NCBI RefSeq assembly: GCF_016881005.1
Contig: NZ_JACOPV010000005.1
Span: forward strand, 310,001-374,000
Direction of reading: 5' to 3'
Source of the DNA: Pseudomonas arcuscaelestis
Lineage (GTDB): Bacteria; Pseudomonadota; Gammaproteobacteria; Pseudomonadales; Pseudomonadaceae
DNA length: 64,000 nucleotides
Shown: in pieces, positions 53,577 to 62,412 of the stretch
How the letters are laid out: every line of letters starts with the position of its first letter
Position numbering within the stretch: the first letter of the stretch is position 1
The notes under the pieces: model-generated
Databases searched by the model: none
Told to the model about the DNA's origin: nothing
Seen by the model: only the letters and a program-made list of their open reading frames with translations
Made by a program: the position numbers and the translations under genes

Positions 53577-54076
53577 TCAATGATCTCGGCTTTCTCGATG
53601 ATCACGTCTTCGACCGGTACGTCCTGGTGGCCAGACTTGGAACCGGTGGAAACAGCCTTGATCTTGTCGACAACGTCGGTGCCTTCGGTAACTTTACCGA
53701 ATACCGCATAACCCCAGCCCTGCACGTTCTTGCCGCTGTGGTTGAGGAAGCTGTTGTCGGTCACGTTGATGAAGAACTGTGCCGAAGCCGAATGCGGTTC
53801 CATGGTACGGGCCATGGCGATGGTGTACTTGTCGTTGCTCAAGCCGTTGTCGGCTTCGTTCTGGATGCTCGGACGCTTGTCTTTCTTTTCTTTCATGCCT
53901 GGCTCGAAACCGCCGCCCTGGATCATGAAGTTGCCGATTACGCGGTGGAAAACGGTGTTGCTGTAGTGACCGGCATTTACGTATTCGATGAAGTTGGCCA
54001 CGGTGATCGGGGCTTTTTCGGCATTCAGTTCAATGACGATGTCGCCGTGATTGGTGCTCAGTTTGACTTTGGACAT
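53573..54076 (-). CDS. ppiB: Cytoplasmic peptidyl-prolyl cis-trans isomerase (cyclophilin) B
   Basis: The 167-residue single-domain cyclophilin has the active-site Arg in [18 protein letters not shown] at about 43-60, then [20 protein letters not shown] at about 89-108. No signal peptide is present, which separates it from periplasmic PpiA. It catalyses proline isomerisation in protein folding. It precedes lpxH in an operon, and is divergent from glnS. Confidence 0.95.
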   Translation of the reverse strand: MSKVKLSTNHGDIVIELNAEKAPITVANFIEYVNAGHYSNTVFHRVIGNFMIQGGGFEPGMKEKKDKRPSIQNEADNGLSNDKYTIAMARTMEPHSASAQFFINVTDNSFLNHSGKNVQGWGYAVFGKVTEGTDVVDKIKAVSTGSKSGHQDVPVEDVIIEKAEIIE

Positions 54077-54219
54077 GCTGGAATTCGCTCTTTCAAGGCA
54101 TTCGAATTGGGCTTACGCAGGATCGCGATACAAACCTGACGCACAGTCTACAGCCCGCGATACGTGGTTCGCGGCAGTTTTTTCGCATTGCCTGCCGAAT
54201 ATCGGACCAGTTTGTCGGA

Positions 54220-54256
54220 CCGAAGCTGTCGGCAGCTCGACCGCTTCGGCTATGAT
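54220..54256 (+). promoter_or_regulatory. glnS: Probable glnS promoter region with nested inverted repeat
   Basis: A -10 sequence TATGAT lies at 54251-54256, 56 bases ahead of glnS. Directly upstream CCGAAGC (54220-54226) and GCTTCGG (54243-54249) form an inverted repeat, with AGCTG/CAGCT nested at 54224-54237. No good -35 is present, so it may need an activator or the repeat may be structural. Confidence 0.35.
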
Positions 54257-54311
54257 AAGCGCTTTGATTCAGTCGGCCTACCCAGGCCGTGTACCCGTAT
54301 TCAAGGATCCT

Positions 54312-56015
54312 ATGAGCAAGCCCACTGCCGACACCGCTCCTAACGCCGCTGCCAAAGGCGCACCCGCCATCCCTGCGAACTTCCTGCGTCCGATCGTGCA
54401 GGCCGACCTGGATTCGGGCAAGCACAGCAGCATCGTCACCCGTTTTCCACCAGAGCCCAACGGATACCTGCACATCGGCCATGCCAAGTCGATTTGTGTG
54501 AACTTCGGCCTGGCCCAGGAATTCGGTGGGGCTTGTCACCTGCGTTTCGATGACACCAACCCGGCCAAAGAAGACCAGGAGTACATCGATGCCATCCAGA
54601 GTGATGTGCAGTGGCTGGGCTTCCAGTGGACCGGCCCGGTGCGCTACGCCTCCGAATACTTCGACCAGTTGCACGACTGGGCCGTGGACCTGATCAAGTC
54701 GGGCAACGCCTACGTCTGCGACCTGACCCCGGAGCAGGCCAAGGAATACCGCGGCAACCTGACCGAGCCCGGCAAGAACAGCCCGTTTCGCGAGCGCAGT
54801 GTCGAAGAAAACCTGGACCTGTTCGCGCGCATGAAAGCCGGCGAGTTCAAGGACGGTGAACGTGTGCTGCGGGCCAAGATCGACATGGCCTCGCCGAACA
54901 TGAACCTGCGGGACCCGATCCTGTACCGCATTCGTCATGCCCACCACCACCAGACCGGTGACAAGTGGTGTATCTACCCGAACTACGACTTCACCCATGG
55001 CCAGTCGGATGCTATCGAGGGCATCACGCACTCCATCTGCACCCTGGAGTTCGAAGGTCATCGCCCGCTGTACGAGTGGTTCCTTGACCACTTGCCGGTG
55101 CCGGCCAAGCCGCGCCAGTACGAATTCAGCCGCCTGAACCTTAACTACACCATCACCAGCAAGCGCAAGCTCAAGCAACTGGTTGATGAGCAGCACGTCA
55201 ACGGTTGGGACGACCCACGCATGTCGACGCTGTCAGGCTTTCGCCGTCGCGGCTATACCCCGGCATCGATCCGCAACTTCTGCGAAATGATCGGCACCAA
55301 CCGTTCCGACGGCGTGGTCGACATGTCGATGCTCGAGTTCAGTATCCGTGACGACCTAGACCGCACCGCGCCACGCGCCATGTGCGTGCTGCGCCCATTG
55401 AAGGTGGTCATCACCAACTATCCGCAAGACCAGGTCGAGAACCTCGAACTGCCGCGTCACCCTAAAGAAGACATGGGCGTGCGTGCGCTGCCGTTCGCTC
55501 GCGAGATCTACATCGACCGCGACGATTTCATGGAAGAGCCGCCAAAAGGCTACAAGCGCCTGGAGCCAGCCGGTGAAGTGCGTCTGCGCGGCAGCTATGT
55601 GATTCGCGCCGATGAGGCGATCAAGGACGCTGACGGTAATATCGTCGAGCTGCATTGCTCCTACGACCCGGACACCCTGGGCAAAAACCCTGAAGGTCGC
55701 AAGGTCAAGGGCGTGATTCACTGGGTGCCGGCTGCGGCCAGCGTCGAGTGCGAAGTGCGCCTGTACGACCGTCTGTTCCGCTCGGCCAACCCCGAGAAAA
55801 CCGAAGACGGCGGCAGCTTCCTCGACAATATCAACTCCGATTCGCTGCAGGTACTCAGCGGTTGTCGTGCGGAACCTTCCCTGGGCCAGGCCCAGCCAGA
55901 AGACCGCTTCCAGTTCGAGCGCGAAGGTTATTTCTGCGCCGACCTGAAAGACTCCCAGCCGGGTCGCCCGGTATTCAACCGGACTGTGACCCTGCGCGAT
56001 TCGTGGGGCAGCTGA
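54312..56015 (+). CDS. glnS: Glutaminyl-tRNA synthetase
   Basis: The 567-residue class I synthetase charges tRNA-Gln. The HIGH motif is HIGHAKS in [20 protein letters not shown] at about 47-66; the KMSKS-type loop is [10 protein letters not shown] at about 280-289. Its C-terminal half holds the beta-barrel anticodon-binding domains. The start ATG at 54312 follows AAGGATCCT and gives the sequence [20 protein letters not shown]; the in-frame codons before it are not needed. cysS follows after 9 bases and the two form a synthetase operon. Confidence 0.96.
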   Translation: MSKPTADTAPNAAAKGAPAIPANFLRPIVQADLDSGKHSSIVTRFPPEPNGYLHIGHAKSICVNFGLAQEFGGACHLRFDDTNPAKEDQEYIDAIQSDVQWLGFQWTGPVRYASEYFDQLHDWAVDLIKSGNAYVCDLTPEQAKEYRGNLTEPGKNSPFRERSVEENLDLFARMKAGEFKDGERVLRAKIDMASPNMNLRDPILYRIRHAHHHQTGDKWCIYPNYDFTHGQSDAIEGITHSICTLEFEGHRPLYEWFLDHLPVPAKPRQYEFSRLNLNYTITSKRKLKQLVDEQHVNGWDDPRMSTLSGFRRRGYTPASIRNFCEMIGTNRSDGVVDMSMLEFSIRDDLDRTAPRAMCVLRPLKVVITNYPQDQVENLELPRHPKEDMGVRALPFAREIYIDRDDFMEEPPKGYKRLEPAGEVRLRGSYVIRADEAIKDADGNIVELHCSYDPDTLGKNPEGRKVKGVIHWVPAAASVECEVRLYDRLFRSANPEKTEDGGSFLDNINSDSLQVLSGCRAEPSLGQAQPEDRFQFEREGYFCADLKDSQPGRPVFNRTVTLRDSWGS

Positions 56016-56024
56016 GGAACGCTC

Positions 56025-57407
56025 GTGCTTAACATCTACAACACGCTTAGCAAGACCAAGGAAGTTTTCAAGCCGCTCGATGGCAACAAAGTGCGCATGT
56101 ATGTCTGCGGCATGACCGTGTACGACTACTGCCATCTGGGCCACGGTCGCAGCATGGTTGCCTTCGACCTGGTCACGCGCTGGTTGCGTTACAGCGGCTA
56201 CGACCTGACCTACGTGCGCAACATCACCGACATCGATGACAAGATCATCAATCGGGCCAATGAAAACGGCGAGTCGTTCGACGCCCTGACGGCGCGCATG
56301 ATAGATGCGATGCACGAAGATGAGCGCCGCCTGAATATCTTGCCGCCAGATCAGGAGCCGCGTGCCACCGACCATATCGCCGGCATGCACGCGATGATTC
56401 AGACCCTGATCGACAAGGGTTTCGCTTACGCCGCGGCGAATGGTGATGTGTACTACCGGGTCGGCAAGTTCGTCGGTTACGGCAAGTTGTCACGCAAGAA
56501 GATCGAAGACTTGCGAATCGGTGCTCGTATCGAAGTTGACGAAGCCAAGCAAGACCCGCTCGACTTCGTCCTGTGGAAGGCCGTCAAGCCGGGCGAGCCA
56601 AGTTGGGAGTCGCCGTGGGGCCCGGGCCGTCCTGGCTGGCATATCGAATGCTCGGTGATGTCCACCTGCTGCCTGGGTGAAAGTTTCGACATCCATGGCG
56701 GGGGCAACGACCTTGAGTTCCCGCACCACGAGAACGAAATCGCCCAGAGCGAGGCGGCAACTGGCAAGCAGTACGCCAATTCGTGGATGCACTGCGGCAT
56801 GATTCGCATCAATGGCGAGAAGATGTCCAAGTCCTTGAACAACTTTTTCACCATTCGCGATGTGCTCGACAAGTACCACCCCGAGGTGGTCCGCTACCTG
56901 CTGGTGTCGAGCCACTACCGCAGCTCGATCAACTACTCCGAAGACAGCCTGCGCGAGTCCAAGGGTGCCCTGGAGCGCTTCTACCACGCATTGCGCGGCT
57001 TGCCACGCGTGCAGGCCAAGGGTGGCGAAGCCTATGTCGAGCGTTTCACCGCGGCGATGAACGACGACTTCGGTACGCCTGAAGCCTGTGCGGTGCTGTT
57101 CGATCTGGTGCGCGAGATCAATCGCTTGCGCGAGAGCGAGCCTGAGGTTGCTGCCGGTCTGGCTGCGCGTCTGCGCGAGTTGGCAGGCTTGTTGGGCGTG
57201 CTGCAGTTGGATGCCGACGACTTCCTGCGCGCTGGCGCCGAAGGCAAGGTTGATGCCGCCGAGGTCGAAGCCTTGATCCAGGCGCGCCTGCAGGCGCGTG
57301 CCGACAAGAACTGGGCTGAGTCGGATCGCATCCGCGACCAGATCACCGCCATGGGCGTGGTGCTGGAAGACAGCAAAGGCGCGACTACCTGGCGTCTGGC
57401 TGACTGA
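56025..57407 (+). CDS. cysS: Cysteinyl-tRNA synthetase
   Basis: The 460-residue class I synthetase starts with GTG at 56025 after a GAGGAA site. The HIGH motif is HLGHGRS at about 38-44, with the zinc-binding Cys of VCGMTVYD just before it. Further zinc residues lie in HIECSVM at about 206 and the HHENE of [12 protein letters not shown] at about 233. The KMSKS motif is intact ([17 protein letters not shown]). It charges tRNA-Cys. A REP-like repeat follows and separates it from the convergent sensor kinase. Confidence 0.96.
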   Translation: MLNIYNTLSKTKEVFKPLDGNKVRMYVCGMTVYDYCHLGHGRSMVAFDLVTRWLRYSGYDLTYVRNITDIDDKIINRANENGESFDALTARMIDAMHEDERRLNILPPDQEPRATDHIAGMHAMIQTLIDKGFAYAAANGDVYYRVGKFVGYGKLSRKKIEDLRIGARIEVDEAKQDPLDFVLWKAVKPGEPSWESPWGPGRPGWHIECSVMSTCCLGESFDIHGGGNDLEFPHHENEIAQSEAATGKQYANSWMHCGMIRINGEKMSKSLNNFFTIRDVLDKYHPEVVRYLLVSSHYRSSINYSEDSLRESKGALERFYHALRGLPRVQAKGGEAYVERFTAAMNDDFGTPEACAVLFDLVREINRLRESEPEVAAGLAARLRELAGLLGVLQLDADDFLRAGAEGKVDAAEVEALIQARLQARADKNWAESDRIRDQITAMGVVLEDSKGATTWRLAD

Positions 57408-57410
57408 ACA

Positions 57411-57460
57411 CTCGTGGGGCAAGCTCGCTCCTACTGTGGGAGTGGGCCTGCCTCGCGATG
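57411..57460. repeat. REP-like repeat after cysS
   Basis: CTCGTGGGGCAAGCTCGCTC is mirrored by GGGAGTGGGCCTGCCTCGCG. The same sequence family recurs at 40130, 42861 and 52793. It fills the gap between the convergent cysS and histidine kinase genes and has no T-run. Confidence 0.6.
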
Positions 57461-57463
57461 GCC

Positions 57464-58852
57464 CTAGCGGGCTACCCCGGTCCGGCAATGCAACGCCAAT
57501 TTCGCGCCACCCAACTCGCTCGCCCCGACCTCAAGCGCAAAGCCATGCAGGTCGATAATCGCCGCAACCACCGACAGTCCCAGCCCGAATCCTGGGTGAC
57601 GATGACCTTCTTCGCTGCGATAAAAGCGTTTCAACACCGCTTCACGCTCGCTCTGGGGAATTCCCGGGCCGCTGTCCTCCACCTCGATGCTCACCACGCC
57701 GGCCTCATTGCGGGCACGCATGCGTACGGCGCCGCCGGCAGGGGTAAATTTGATCGCATTGCCCAATAAATTGGCCAGTGCCTCAAACAATAGCTCGCGG
57801 TCACCGTTGAGTGGCGGTAGCTGTGCGGGCAGTTCCAGCTTCAACTGAATCTCGCCGTCCTCTGCCAAAGGCAGGTAGAAGTCGTGCATTTCCACCAGCA
57901 GGGCGCGCGGATCAAGCTCGACAAATCCGGCCCGCCGCTGGCGGTCTTCCAGTTCGCTGATGCGCAGCAAGCCACGAAAGCGCGCCATCAGGGTGTCGGT
58001 TTCTCCTATCGCCTGCTCCAGTGCGTCGGCTTGCGCGGAGTTGTCTCCGGCCTGCTGGCGTATCCGGTAGAGCTGGGCGCGCAGGCGCGTCAGCGGGGTG
58101 CGCAGGTCGTGAGCGATGTTGTCACATACGCCCTTGACCTCGTGCATCAGACGCTCGATGCGATCGAGCATGGCGTTGACAATAGCTGCGAGCATGTCCA
58201 GTTCGTCGCGCCGCTGAGACAGTGGCAGGCGCTGGGTAAGATCGCCTGCGACGATCTGTTCGGCAGTCGCCTGAATGGCGCGAATACGTTTGAGCGGCCG
58301 ACGACGCAGCAGGTACCAGCCGGCAAAGCCGGGGATGATCGTCAGTGAAAGTCCCCAGAGTAGGGCATGAAGAATGATGCGGGTAACGACAAACAACGAG
58401 CCGTTGTCGCGTACCAACACCAGCCAGCGGCCATCACGCACCTTGATTGCCACGGCGTCACAACTGTCGCGAGGCAGGTGCGGATCATCGGCGTCCAGGC
58501 AGCGGCTCAGCTCATGGATTTTGCCGTCCAACCCAAGGTCGGTCGGCACCTGGCGGATCTGCCCAGCCAACGGATTGAACTGTGCGTCGAACAAGCCATA
58601 GGCGTCGAAGCTGCGTTCTTCGAAGGCTTGACTTGCGATCAGGGCGTCGTCGAGTTGCTTGCCACTCATGTGCGCGAACAAATGCTGGCGCTGTTGCAGT
58701 GAGTGCCGGGTGAGCTTGTTCAGGTAGCCGGAAACCTCGAAATACAGCACCCCCATGAGGATGCTGCTCCAGGCCACAAATAGAAAACTGTAGAGCGCCA
58801 GCATACGACTGGTCGAGGAACTCCAACCCTTAGACGGGTTCGGCAATGGCAT
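57464..58852 (-). CDS. Two-component sensor histidine kinase
   Basis: The 462-residue kinase has a membrane helix at about 15-37, a periplasmic sensor of about 115 residues (with HLPRDSCDAV and VRDGRWLVLVRDNG), a second helix at about 160-180, a HAMP linker and the kinase core. The phospho-acceptor His lies in NIAHDLRTPLTRL at about 243. The N box is NLLGNAIKFTP and the G box is DSGPGIPQ. It is encoded with its regulator and overlaps it by 23 bases. The signal sensed is unknown; the architecture fits CopS/PcoS-like or QseC-like OmpR-group kinases. Confidence 0.92.
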   Translation of the reverse strand: MPLPNPSKGWSSSTSRMLALYSFLFVAWSSILMGVLYFEVSGYLNKLTRHSLQQRQHLFAHMSGKQLDDALIASQAFEERSFDAYGLFDAQFNPLAGQIRQVPTDLGLDGKIHELSRCLDADDPHLPRDSCDAVAIKVRDGRWLVLVRDNGSLFVVTRIILHALLWGLSLTIIPGFAGWYLLRRRPLKRIRAIQATAEQIVAGDLTQRLPLSQRRDELDMLAAIVNAMLDRIERLMHEVKGVCDNIAHDLRTPLTRLRAQLYRIRQQAGDNSAQADALEQAIGETDTLMARFRGLLRISELEDRQRRAGFVELDPRALLVEMHDFYLPLAEDGEIQLKLELPAQLPPLNGDRELLFEALANLLGNAIKFTPAGGAVRMRARNEAGVVSIEVEDSGPGIPQSEREAVLKRFYRSEEGHRHPGFGLGLSVVAAIIDLHGFALEVGASELGGAKLALHCRTGVAR

Positions 58853-59510
58853 AGCCCGAGCCCCGTACGGTTCGAATCAGGGGCGTCTGGCCAGCCGCGT
58901 CGATTTTTTTGCGCAAGCGTCCGATGTGCACGTCAATCAGGTTGGTGCCGGGGTCGAAGTGATAGCCCCAGACTTCTTCGAAGATCATCATTCGGGTGAT
59001 GACCTGGCCTGCATGGCGCATCAGGAATTCCAGCAGCTTGTACTCGGTGGGCAGCAAGCTGAGGGCCTGTTCCCCGCGGCGGGCCTCGTGGCTGATCAAG
59101 TCCAGTTGCAGGTCGGCCACTTGTAGGCGGGTTTGTGCCAGGGGCACGCTGTTGCGCCGCAGCAACACTTCGACGCGGGCAGCCATTTCATCCGAGGCAA
59201 AGGGCTTGGTCAGGTAGTCATCGCCACCAGCGCGCAGGCCGCGCACTCGTTCATCGACATCAGACAGCGCGCTGATCATCAGAATCGGCGTGGCGATCTT
59301 CAGGTTGCGCAGGGTGGTGACGATGGTCAGGCCGTCCAGCTCAGGGAGCATGCGGTCGAGCGTTATCAGGTCGTAGCCACCGGCTATGGCTTTGGCCAGG
59401 CCTTCACGGCCGTTGTCGGCCCAATCCACTTCCAGGCCATGGCTGGTGAGTTCGGCGACGATCTCCTGGGCGGTCACGGCGTCGTCTTCGATAGTCAGTA
59501 CGCGGGGCAT
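58830..59510 (-). CDS. OmpR-family response regulator partner of the adjacent kinase
   Basis: The 226-residue protein starts MPRVLTIEDDAVTAQEIVAE. Its receiver domain (about 1-118) has DD at 9-10, the phosphorylated Asp in LITLDRMLPELDGL at about 52 and the Lys of LTKPFASDE at about 102. A winged-helix output domain follows (about 130-222) with FEEVWGYHFDPGTNLIDVHI. The ATG at 59510 has AGGT ahead; the longer start upstream would add unrelated residues. Transcribed upstream of its kinase; target genes are unknown. Confidence 0.92.
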   Translation of the reverse strand: MPRVLTIEDDAVTAQEIVAELTSHGLEVDWADNGREGLAKAIAGGYDLITLDRMLPELDGLTIVTTLRNLKIATPILMISALSDVDERVRGLRAGGDDYLTKPFASDEMAARVEVLLRRNSVPLAQTRLQVADLQLDLISHEARRGEQALSLLPTEYKLLEFLMRHAGQVITRMMIFEEVWGYHFDPGTNLIDVHIGRLRKKIDAAGQTPLIRTVRGSGYAIAEPV

Positions 59511-59631
59511 GCTAGTACCTGGGCGGCGAGTAGAGACTTGATTGTGCCAAAGAATAGGCGGTGCCCGGGTTAAAGAAAAATTCATCTGCGAGGATCAGGC
59601 GCTGCAAGCGTGAATAAATCCAGGCCTGCAG

Positions 59632-59656
59632 AAAAAAAACCCCGCCATCGGCGGGG
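59632..59656 (-). terminator. Terminator of ilvE
   Basis: On the minus strand the stem CCCCGCC/GGCGGGG (59640-59656) with loop GAT is followed by TTTTTTTT. It starts 9 bases after the ilvE stop. Confidence 0.88.
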
Positions 59657-59664
59657 TCTGTGGG

Positions 59665-60684
59665 TCACGCTACTTTGACGATCCAGCCTGCTGGCGCTTC
59701 GATGTCGCCGCTCTGGATGCCGGTCAGCTCATCGTAGAGCTTGCGGGTAACCGGGCCGACTTCGGTTTCGCTGTAGAACACATGCAGCTCGCCGTTGTAC
59801 TGGATGCCGCCGATCGGGGTGATCACCGCAGCAGTACCGCAGGCACCGGCCTCGCTGAACTGGCCGATCTTGTCGATCAGCACATCACCTTCGATCACTT
59901 CCAGGCCCAGGCGCGATTTGGCCAGTTCCATCAGCGACAGACGGGTGATGCCTGGCAGTACCGAGGGCGATTTCGGGGTGATGAACTTGTTGTCCGGGGT
60001 GATCCCGAAGAAGTTGGCCGAACCGACTTCTTCAATTTTGGTGTGGGTCAGTGGGTCCAGGTAGATACAGTCGGCAAAACCGGCCTGCTTGGCTTTGTAG
60101 CCGGGCTGCAGGCTGGCTGCATAGTTACCGCCAACCTTGGCGGCACCGGTGCCTTGTGGCGCGGCACGGTCGTAGTCGGAAATCAGGAACTTGTGCGGGG
60201 TCATGCCGCCTTTGAAATAGGAGCCGACCGGAATGGCGAAGATCGAGAAAATGAATTCCGGGGCGGTACGCACGCCAATGTTGTCGCCTACACCGATGAC
60301 GAACGGACGCAGGTACAGGGCGCCTTTGCCGTGCGGCGGCACAAAGCGTTCGTTGGCTTTTACCACCTGTTTGCACGCTTCGATGAACTGTTCGGTCGGT
60401 ACCTGTGGCATCAACAGGCGGTCGCAGCTGCGCTGCATGCGCAGGGCGTTCTGGTCGGGGCGGAACAGGTTGATCGAACCGTCCTTGCAGCGGTAGGCCT
60501 TCATACCCTCGAAACATTGCTGGCCGTAATGCAGCGCAGTAGAGCCCTCGCTGATGTGCAGCACGTTGTCTTCGGTCAGGGTGCCCTGGTCCCACTCGCC
60601 GTTACGGAAATAGGACAGGTAGCGCTTGTCGGTCTTGATGTAGTCGAAGCCCAGCTTGTCCCAGTTAATGCTTTCGTTACTCAT
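59665..60684 (-). CDS. ilvE: Branched-chain amino acid aminotransferase
   Basis: The 339-residue PLP enzyme catalyses the last step of Leu, Ile and Val synthesis. The class IV aminotransferase signature is present, with the PLP Lys in AAKVGGNYAASLQPGYKAKQ at about 192-211, followed by EEVGSANFFGI and the late GTAAVITPIGGI. The long form (about 340 residues) is like the eukaryotic-type BCAT, common in Pseudomonas, and not the 309-residue E. coli IlvE. The ATG at 60684 (MSNESINWDKLGF) follows GAGGGTGCC. A further in-frame upstream codon at 60759 is unlikely. It ends in a good terminator. Confidence 0.95.
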   Translation of the reverse strand: MSNESINWDKLGFDYIKTDKRYLSYFRNGEWDQGTLTEDNVLHISEGSTALHYGQQCFEGMKAYRCKDGSINLFRPDQNALRMQRSCDRLLMPQVPTEQFIEACKQVVKANERFVPPHGKGALYLRPFVIGVGDNIGVRTAPEFIFSIFAIPVGSYFKGGMTPHKFLISDYDRAAPQGTGAAKVGGNYAASLQPGYKAKQAGFADCIYLDPLTHTKIEEVGSANFFGITPDNKFITPKSPSVLPGITRLSLMELAKSRLGLEVIEGDVLIDKIGQFSEAGACGTAAVITPIGGIQYNGELHVFYSETEVGPVTRKLYDELTGIQSGDIEAPAGWIVKVA

Positions 60685-61032
60685 GGCACCCTCGAATCGA
60701 TTTGCATATGCCTGACGAACCAGGCGTCTCTTATTGCGCACGCAGCCACGATAATACATCCCGTGCAGATGGGAAACGGCCAGTCATAGATTGGACCATG
60801 GTTGTATTCAAAAACGTCTGACAAACGGTACAGGGTTGGACGTTGACCCGTCGCCAGTGCCGGCGCAGTATGAAATCAACACGATTTGCCTGCTGACCTC
60901 GATGCGTACCACGACGACCGCCAATCGCGGGTCTGGTGCCGATGCTAGAACTATAGGCAGTAGGTAAAACAAGGCCCCGCCAGTATTGGACGGGGCCTTG
61001 TCTTTTCTGGCCGTCAACCGGCTTGGGCAGGT
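60685..61032. other. 348-base region between ilvE and oprB
   Basis: It holds the ilvE upstream region and the oprB terminator. A 69-residue frame on minus runs over the terminator hairpin and has no support. I see no other gene, RNA or repeat in it. Confidence 0.6.
60966..61000 (-). terminator. Terminator of oprB
   Basis: CAAGGCCCCG and CGGGGCCTTG form a perfect 10-base stem (60970-61000) around an 11-base loop, with TTTT on the minus strand just beyond. It follows the oprB stop by about 32 bases. Confidence 0.8.
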
Positions 61033-62328
61033 TTAGAAACTCGCTTTGACTTGCAGGCCCAACACCAGGGCGTTGTCGATTTTCTCTGCGGAAAATGCCC
61101 CAGGTTCGATGATGTATTGCACGTCCGGACGCAGCGTCAGCCAGGGGGTTGCCTGATAGCCGTAGCTGAGTTCGATCAGTTGTTCGGCGCTGTGCAGGTT
61201 GGGAACGCTTTCACCATTGGCTGCGGCGGCGTCTTGCTGGGCGTCACGGCTGCGCGGATTGGGTACGGCGCGGCCGTAGCCAATAGCGATGGTGTCGCGC
61301 GCGCGACCTTCGAACGGTGTGTACAAGACCAGGCCAACGCCATACCACTTGCTGAACGGGGACGCGGCGGTGCTCGCTGCCGAGTACTGACCAAAAGCAT
61401 GCATGCTGCGCCCTGGCGAGGCTTGCGAATGCCACACGGCCTGGTCGATCAGCAGATAATGGCCGTCACGACCGGACACTTCCTTGTCACTGCCGATGCG
61501 CTTGGCGTCGGAACTGTCGTAGTAGTAGCCCAGCTTGTACTCGCCGGGCAGCTCACCCTGCAGCTTGTACACCAGCTCTAGCGGCAGCACAGTGCCGGTG
61601 GTGTGTTTGGGTCCCAAGTGCCAGGCGCGGCTGGAGTTGCCGTTGCTCTGTGGGTCAACGTTGAACGCGGCGACCCGCACTTGCCAGGTCGATGACAGGT
61701 CGTACTTCAGGCGCACGCCGAGGTGTGCGTTGGGGTAATTGGTCCAGCCGCTGCCGCCGGACATGTTCAACGGATGACCGCAAAAACCTGCGTTCATGAA
61801 GTTGCAGAGAATCCCGCTGTCCAAGCCACCGAGATCGTTGCCCATGGCCATGTAGCCCAGCTTGACGTTCAGTTCGGGGCTGAACAGGGTGCGCTCGTAA
61901 CTCAACTCAGTCAGGCGAGTATAGAGGCCGCCGAAGTTTTCCTGAATTGGCAGACGGTTGCCTACCAAGTCCTCAGAAGCACTGTTGCCGCGACGATCAT
62001 TGATGGTCATTTGCACCTTGCCGCCGTTATCCAGGCCATATAGCTTGCCCAGATCGAATTGCACGCCAAGTTTGATGTTTTGTGAGTATCTGGCGGAGCG
62101 CTGCAGGCCACCATCGGCGTTGTAGGCAGTCTCGCCACTGTAGTCGCCAGTGAACTTGATGCCTTGGCTGTCCAGTTGATGACGCAGGCCACCCCAATCA
62201 CCGCTGAGGGTACTACGGGTCATCAGGTCCGCATCGTTGGCCAGTGCGGGTTGCAAGGTGATGCACGTTAGGGTCAGGAGCGGGCCGGCAAGCAAGCGAG
62301 GGCCAGAGAAGCGAAAAGCGCGGGACAT
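61033..62328 (-). CDS. oprB: Carbohydrate-selective porin OprB
   Basis: The 431-residue protein starts with a signal peptide (MSRAFRFSGPRLLAGPLLTL and onward, cleaved near PALA/NDAD). The mature part is a 16-strand-like beta barrel rich in aromatic residues and ends in F (LQVKASF), as outer-membrane proteins do. Family motifs include LSGDWGGLRHQLDSQGIKF near the N-terminus. OprB lets glucose and other sugars cross the outer membrane. It lies downstream of gcd with an 84-base gap on the same strand; the two probably share transcription, coupling glucose entry to oxidation. Confidence 0.93.
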   Translation of the reverse strand: MSRAFRFSGPRLLAGPLLTLTCITLQPALANDADLMTRSTLSGDWGGLRHQLDSQGIKFTGDYSGETAYNADGGLQRSARYSQNIKLGVQFDLGKLYGLDNGGKVQMTINDRRGNSASEDLVGNRLPIQENFGGLYTRLTELSYERTLFSPELNVKLGYMAMGNDLGGLDSGILCNFMNAGFCGHPLNMSGGSGWTNYPNAHLGVRLKYDLSSTWQVRVAAFNVDPQSNGNSSRAWHLGPKHTTGTVLPLELVYKLQGELPGEYKLGYYYDSSDAKRIGSDKEVSGRDGHYLLIDQAVWHSQASPGRSMHAFGQYSAASTAASPFSKWYGVGLVLYTPFEGRARDTIAIGYGRAVPNPRSRDAQQDAAAANGESVPNLHSAEQLIELSYGYQATPWLTLRPDVQYIIEPGAFSAEKIDNALVLGLQVKASF

Positions 62329-62412
62329 GCACAACCTATCTGAAAGAATCGCGAGAAAAAACGAGGGAAGGGGCACGGCACCCAGGCGCCGCGCCATACA
62401 GCAACGGCGTGG

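Noticed and set aside
60808..61017. A possible 69-residue protein upstream of ilvE on minus
   Set aside because: The frame runs through the oprB terminator hairpin and resembles no protein.
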